From Acholeplasmataceae bacterium (GTDB lineage: Bacteria > Bacillota_I > Bacilli_A > Acholeplasmatales > Acholeplasmataceae), in assembly GCA_003497445.1 (NCBI GenBank), contig DNNX01000070.1, positions 1-9,272 of the forward strand: a stretch of DNA of 9,272 nt, written 5' to 3'. Numbering within the stretch: position 1 is the first letter of the stretch; each line of letters starts with the position of its first letter. The notes beneath the pieces were generated by a model. It was not told where the DNA came from, did no database searches, and saw only the letters and a program-made list of their open reading frames with translations. This document shows positions 5,516-9,272 of the stretch, piece after piece. A program made the translations under genes and the position numbers.

Positions 5516-6025
5516 TCAAGAAATCTCTTTTTTGATTTGTTGTTTAATCAAATAAATCGTATTATACACTTGTTTTTTACTTAATTGCAATGTTTCTGAA
5601 ATATATTTGATGGATCGATGACTATCAAAATATAGTTCATATACTTTTTGTTTTCTTATATCATCAAAGTGAATATGAATCTCTTCTTTATATGTGGATG
5701 GTGATTCTAGTTGATAGAAAAACGCCGGTTCTTTAAGGATATAACCATTGATTTCTTTTTTTAATGCGTATAATCTTCTTTTTAAAATAAGCTCAAAATA
5801 TCTTGTAAATGTTTTATTATAACGTTCATTAAATGTTTGAATGGCCTTATATAACATGATCACGCTCTCTTGATAAAAATCATATTTGTTATCTTCATCA
5901 AGATACAATGCATGTATATTTTTCCAAATGAATTTCTCGTATTTTTTTAACATGAATGCAAAAGCATCTTCATGAAAATGATCTTTGATTAAATATATGA
6001 TTTCATAATCATTGATCTTAAACAT
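5516..6025 (-). CDS. sigH: Diverged SigH-like RNA polymerase sigma factor
   Basis: The 169-residue protein occupies the sigH position of Firmicutes, between rlmB and rpmG, and has the layout of a small sigma-70 family factor. Region 2 spans about 20-90, with DFYQESVIMLYKAIQTFNER at 49-68 matching the SigH pattern of a polymerase-binding acidic helix followed by GLYKAI..F, then FELILKRRLYALKK. A short linker leads to a region 4 helix-turn-helix at about 124-166 (LYFDSHRSIKYISETLQLSK at 131-150). It is about 50 residues shorter than Bacillus SigH and poorly conserved. The ATG is 5 nt after the rlmB stop with no clear ribosome binding site, so translation is probably coupled. SigH drives competence or early sporulation genes elsewhere; its targets here are unknown. 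An unrelated helix-turn-helix protein is less likely. Confidence 0.72.
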   Translation of the reverse strand: MFKINDYEIIYLIKDHFHEDAFAFMLKKYEKFIWKNIHALYLDEDNKYDFYQESVIMLYKAIQTFNERYNKTFTRYFELILKRRLYALKKEINGYILKEPAFFYQLESPSTYKEEIHIHFDDIRKQKVYELYFDSHRSIKYISETLQLSKKQVYNTIYLIKQQIKKEIS

Positions 6026-6030
6026 TCATC

Positions 6031-6723
6031 TTATTGTGTGAGTACTTGCATAATCAGTGCAGCTGCGACACTGACATTTAAAGACTGCACATGTCCTTTC
6101 ATTGGTATCATAATCATTTCATCACATAATGGTTTGATTGAATTTCGGATGCCTTTACCTTCGTTACCAAGAATGACTGCAACAGAACCATTGTAACTTG
6201 CGTCTTGATATGACACAGCATCTTTCATGTCGGTACCATAGATTTTCACCCCGGCTTCTTTCAGTAATGCTATACCTTTAAATAATTGAGGAACTATCAC
6301 AATCGGGACATATTCAATAGCACCTGTTGACACTTTTGCAACCGTCGCATTTAAAGGTACTTGTTGTTTCTGACTCATAATAATGGCATCCAAACCCATG
6401 GCATCTGCACTTCTAATGATTGCACCTAAATTATGTGGGTCTTCAATTGAATCTAATATTAAAAATTTCCCATTTGATATGTCAGTGATGTCTTCAATCT
6501 TTTTATATTGATATGGTTCAACCTCAGCAACAATCCCTTGATGTACTGCATGGTTTGTTATGTTATTAAGATGACCTCTGTCAACTTTATCAATTTGAAT
6601 AGACGCGTCCTTAAGATACTTTAAAACAGTTGCATCCGACATTTTATGATCAATCATCAATTTATATATTGGACGTTTTGCTTTCAAAGCTTCAATCACG
6701 ACGTTTTTACCGTATATAATCAT
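6031..6723 (-). CDS. rlmB: 23S rRNA 2'-O-ribose methyltransferase RlmB (SpoU/TrmH family)
   Basis: The enzyme transfers a methyl group from S-adenosylmethionine to the ribose of a 23S rRNA guanosine (Gm2251 in Escherichia coli numbering); that specificity is inferred from family and synteny. The 230-residue protein has the N-terminal substrate-binding domain (MIIYGKNVVIEAL, 1 to about 70) and the knotted SPOUT catalytic domain. Motif 1 is DPHNLGAIIRSADAMG at 95-110 with N98 and R104, motif 2 is ILGNEGKGI at 184-192 with E188, and motif 3 is IPMKG..SLNVSVAAAL at 206-223. GAGGT lies 5 nt before the ATG. It follows the terminator of the ATPase gene, so it must start its own transcript; no convincing -35/-10 pair is visible, and the sigma-like gene follows after 5 nt. 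Confidence 0.95.
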   Translation of the reverse strand: MIIYGKNVVIEALKAKRPIYKLMIDHKMSDATVLKYLKDASIQIDKVDRGHLNNITNHAVHQGIVAEVEPYQYKKIEDITDISNGKFLILDSIEDPHNLGAIIRSADAMGLDAIIMSQKQQVPLNATVAKVSTGAIEYVPIVIVPQLFKGIALLKEAGVKIYGTDMKDAVSYQDASYNGSVAVILGNEGKGIRNSIKPLCDEMIMIPMKGHVQSLNVSVAAALIMQVLTQ

Positions 6724-6786
6724 GACTTACCTCATTATATGATATTCATAGAATAAAATATGATTTTTGTTTGAAATATTTGAGTT

Positions 6787-6811
6787 AAAAAAAGCGCATG
6801 AAGCGCTTTTT
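6787..6811 (-). terminator. Terminator between the ATPase gene and rlmB
   Basis: A perfect 9-bp stem (AAAAAGCGC at 6789-6797 and its complement at 6803-6811) with a 5-nt loop is flanked by A and T runs. On the minus strand it lies 1 nt past the ATPase stop codon and ends in seven T. The symmetry would also allow termination in the other direction. Confidence 0.85.
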
Positions 6812-6812
6812 G

Positions 6813-9272
6813 TTAATGAAGTTCAGAAATTTTGTTAATCATCGATGAAATCACTTCTTTGGTCCATCTTGTAATATTTGACAAGATGTACATCATTGGA
6901 AATGCTGCCTGAGAAATAGATAGAAGTAATAAGATTTGTGGAACTGTCAATGGATCAACTGGATAATATTCTTGTGTGAAGAATGGTGCGTAATTGAAGA
7001 AACTTGGCAAGTATATAATAGATGCAACAAAAGCAAGAATCATAAGTACATACACGGTTCTACGGACACGATTAAATGGTAATGATAATCGTAGTAGAAC
7101 AAGTAAAGATGTAAATGTTGCGGAAATGACGATGATTGTTGACGTTTGAAGCTGATTCATTTCCAAAACACTCGCGAATCCAAAAACAATCAAACTGTTA
7201 ATCATGACAACAAGTGCACCCGGTAACGATTTTTTAATGACGTTAAGTAAGAAATTGCCTTCAACACGTTTATTATTTGATTCAAGTGCTAAGATGAGTG
7301 CTGGAATACCAATTACCAAATAATCGATTAAAATGAGCTGACTTGGTTGAATTGGATATACGCCACGTCTCGCAATCGCAATAATAATGAGTAACAATGT
7401 AAAAATATTTTTTGTTAAGAATAATACCGCAACTTTTTGAACATTATTTATGACACGTCTACCCTCAGAAACAACTTTAGGCATAGAAGAAAAGTTAGAA
7501 TCTAATAATACTAAATGTGAAACATTTCTTGCTGCTTCACTTCCCGATGCCATTGCTACAGAGGTGTCTGCCTCTTTAAGTGCTAATATATCATTCACAC
7601 CATCACCGGTCATAGCAACTGTGTGTCCATTATTTTTAAGTGATTCAATAAGCAATCTTTTTTGACCAGGAGATACACGACCAAAGATTGTATATATACC
7701 TGCTGCTCTTACGACGTCTTTGTCAGAAAGCCCTTCTAAACTAATATATTTATCTGCATCAACAATCCCTACACGTTGAGCAATTTTAGATACAGTGACT
7801 GGGTTATCACCCGAAATCACTTTGATACCCACTTGATTTTCTTTGAAATATTTGATCGTATCTTCTGCATCCGGTCGAATGGTATCTTCAATCGTAATCA
7901 ATGAAATTGGTGTTAAGGTTTTGAATGTATAATCATCTGTAATCGGTTCATCTGTTCTTGCGATACATAAGACTCTAAAGCCTTCTTCAGCAAAACGATT
8001 GACTTGAACTTTGATTGTTTCAGGATATTGATTTTTAAGTACGTATTCAGGCGCACCTAATACAAAGGTCCCATATTTTTCAAATTCAACAGCTGAGAAT
8101 TTTCGTGCACTTGAAAACGGAATTGTATTTTTATGTCTAATACGTTTTGCATTCCCAAAACGGTCTGATAGCGCTTGAGAAGTTAAATTTGTATCGTTTA
8201 ATGCGTTAATCATTGCGGATACAACATTTTTCGTGCTTAACTTATCATAACGTTCTAACTCAACCGTTGAGTGAACACTCATAGTACCATCTGTGATTGT
8301 ACCTGTTTTATCAAGACATAACATATCTACACGTGCAAGCATCTCAATACAATACAACTCTTGAACAAGAGTATTATTTTGAGCAAGTCGAATAACACCT
8401 ACTGCTAATGCCATACTTGTGAGTAAGAAAAGTCCTGATGGAATAATACCAATCATTGCACCTGTTGTGGCTTTAACGATATCTTCATACCCTAAGCTCG
8501 TATTGGTTGTCATTGTATAAAACAACAATCCAGCAAGCGGTACGATAATCCCTGCAACAGTTCTAATAATGATTTTTAAAGATGCAAGTAAGTCTGATTT
8601 TGGTTTTTGATAAACTTTTGCTTGTGATGTTAACTTTTGAATGTAAATATCGTTTCCGATCGCTGTGACTTGTGCATAGCATGAACCAGAAACAACATAA
8701 CTACCTGAATATAACGTATCCCCTTTACGTTTAAGAATCGGATCTGATTCACCAGTTAAAAGTGATTCGTTTACTTCTAATGTGCCTTCACGTACAACAC
8801 AATCTGCAGCAATTTGTTTACCTGAATTCAAATATAAGATATCATCGATTACAATATTGGATACTGAAATTTCATAATCTCCAGAATCTCTTACAACGTT
8901 TGCAGTTGGTGCAGAAAGTAATGATAACTTGTCAATCATTTTTTTCGCACGAATTTCTTGTATGATACCAATTGCGATATTTGCTGATACGGCGCCTAAG
9001 AAAAAGAAATTTGCAAATTCTGCGCCAACACTTAATAACCAAACAGCAATTGAGAAATTTAAGAAATTAAAAAATGTGAATAAGTTCGCAATGACAATTG
9101 ATGAAACACTCTTTGAACTCCCTGTATCCATAACATTAGAAAGTCCCGCCATAATGCGTGATTCAACATCTTCATTTGAAAGACCAACTTTAATATCAGG
9201 ATTGTATCTTTCTACCACTAAGTCGTCTTTTGACTTTACTAAATGACTTTCATTGAGACTGTCTAAGTCTGC
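6813..9272 (-). CDS. CtpE-like P-type cation-transporting ATPase (5' end outside window)
   Basis: This is a membrane pump of the HAD-type P-ATPase superfamily, 819 residues visible. Numbered from the GTG at 9216-9218, the actuator motif TGES is at 155-158, the M4 motif IPSGL at 259-263, the phosphorylation site DKTGT at 303-307 (D303) and the hinge motif GDGVND at 538-543. About ten hydrophobic spans are seen: near 43-62, 69-86, 214-236, 250-276, 595-617, 626-645, 667-685, 692-711, 720-740 and 760-780. The LVQELYCIEMLARVD segment before DKTGT and the lack of heavy-metal domains fit the CtpE-like group; mycobacterial CtpE takes up calcium, but the ion here is not proven. The frame stays open to the window edge (ADLDSLNESHLVKSKDD...), no ribosome binding site precedes the GTG, and no ATG is in frame, so the start lies outside. 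A terminator follows directly. Confidence 0.93.
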   Translation of the reverse strand, partial: ADLDSLNESHLVKSKDDLVVERYNPDIKVGLSNEDVESRIMAGLSNVMDTGSSKSVSSIVIANLFTFFNFLNFSIAVWLLSVGAEFANFFFLGAVSANIAIGIIQEIRAKKMIDKLSLLSAPTANVVRDSGDYEISVSNIVIDDILYLNSGKQIAADCVVREGTLEVNESLLTGESDPILKRKGDTLYSGSYVVSGSCYAQVTAIGNDIYIQKLTSQAKVYQKPKSDLLASLKIIIRTVAGIIVPLAGLLFYTMTTNTSLGYEDIVKATTGAMIGIIPSGLFLLTSMALAVGVIRLAQNNTLVQELYCIEMLARVDMLCLDKTGTITDGTMSVHSTVELERYDKLSTKNVVSAMINALNDTNLTSQALSDRFGNAKRIRHKNTIPFSSARKFSAVEFEKYGTFVLGAPEYVLKNQYPETIKVQVNRFAEEGFRVLCIARTDEPITDDYTFKTLTPISLITIEDTIRPDAEDTIKYFKENQVGIKVISGDNPVTVSKIAQRVGIVDADKYISLEGLSDKDVVRAAGIYTIFGRVSPGQKRLLIESLKNNGHTVAMTGDGVNDILALKEADTSVAMASGSEAARNVSHLVLLDSNFSSMPKVVSEGRRVINNVQKVAVLFLTKNIFTLLLIIIAIARRGVYPIQPSQLILIDYLVIGIPALILALESNNKRVEGNFLLNVIKKSLPGALVVMINSLIVFGFASVLEMNQLQTSTIIVISATFTSLLVLLRLSLPFNRVRRTVYVLMILAFVASIIYLPSFFNYAPFFTQEYYPVDPLTVPQILLLLSISQAAFPMMYILSNITRWTKEVISSMINKISELH

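Noticed and set aside
6734..6739. A perfect TATAAT upstream of rlmB on the minus strand.
   Set aside because: It would start transcription a few bases before the ATG and remove the ribosome binding site, and no -35 box lies at the right distance.
8929..9246. A plus-strand frame of about 105 codons opposite the ATPase gene.
   Set aside because: The minus strand encodes well-conserved ATPase sequence here and the plus frame resembles no family I know.

Overview
The window carries twelve genes, all on the minus strand, from a low-GC bacterium that uses the standard genetic code: tryptophan is read from TGG (for example NusG W7) and TGA serves as a genuine stop (secE, the sigma-like gene, the methyltransferase). 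With the Firmicutes-type gene order and the AT-rich, closely packed sequence, this points to an Acholeplasma-like mollicute or a close relative, not to a Mycoplasma that reassigns TGA. The genus is an inference.

Read in the direction of transcription (high to low coordinates) the layout is: a P-type cation ATPase of the CtpE-like group, cut by the window edge at its N-terminus; a strong hairpin terminator; rlmB (23S rRNA 2'-O-methyltransferase) followed after 5 nt by a short, diverged SigH-like sigma factor; then rpmG-secE-nusG, rplK-rplA, rplJ-rplL, a ybxB-type methyltransferase, and the 5' third of rpoB, which runs off the low-coordinate edge. This is the classical block known from Bacillus subtilis (rlmB-yacP-sigH-rpmGB-secE-nusG-rplKAJL-ybxB-rpoB). 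Here yacP is absent, and the ATPase sits where mrnC and cysS would be.

The genes serve transcription and translation: L33 (ribosome), SecE (Sec translocon), NusG (elongation factor), L11 and L1, the L10/L12 stalk, a methyltransferase and RNA polymerase beta. Three strong promoters, before rpmG, rplK and rpoB, share a TTGAC(A/T) -35 box and a TGATAA(A/T)AT extended -10 region. No promoter is visible before rplJ; an L10-type leader with two mutually exclusive folds probably sets its level. A hairpin resembling the L1 binding site lies between rplK and rplA. A terminator after rplL overlaps the start region of the methyltransferase gene, and the rpoB promoter overlaps that gene's stop codon.

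I found no mobile elements, CRISPR, rRNA or tRNA, and no gene-free stretch over 300 bases. Most of the novelty is regulatory. The most unusual signal is a perfect 10-bp inverted repeat flanking the -10 box of the rpmG promoter, followed by a Shine-Dalgarno sequence held in a hairpin loop. The degenerate SigH in a presumably wall-less, non-sporulating lineage is the gene most worth a second look.
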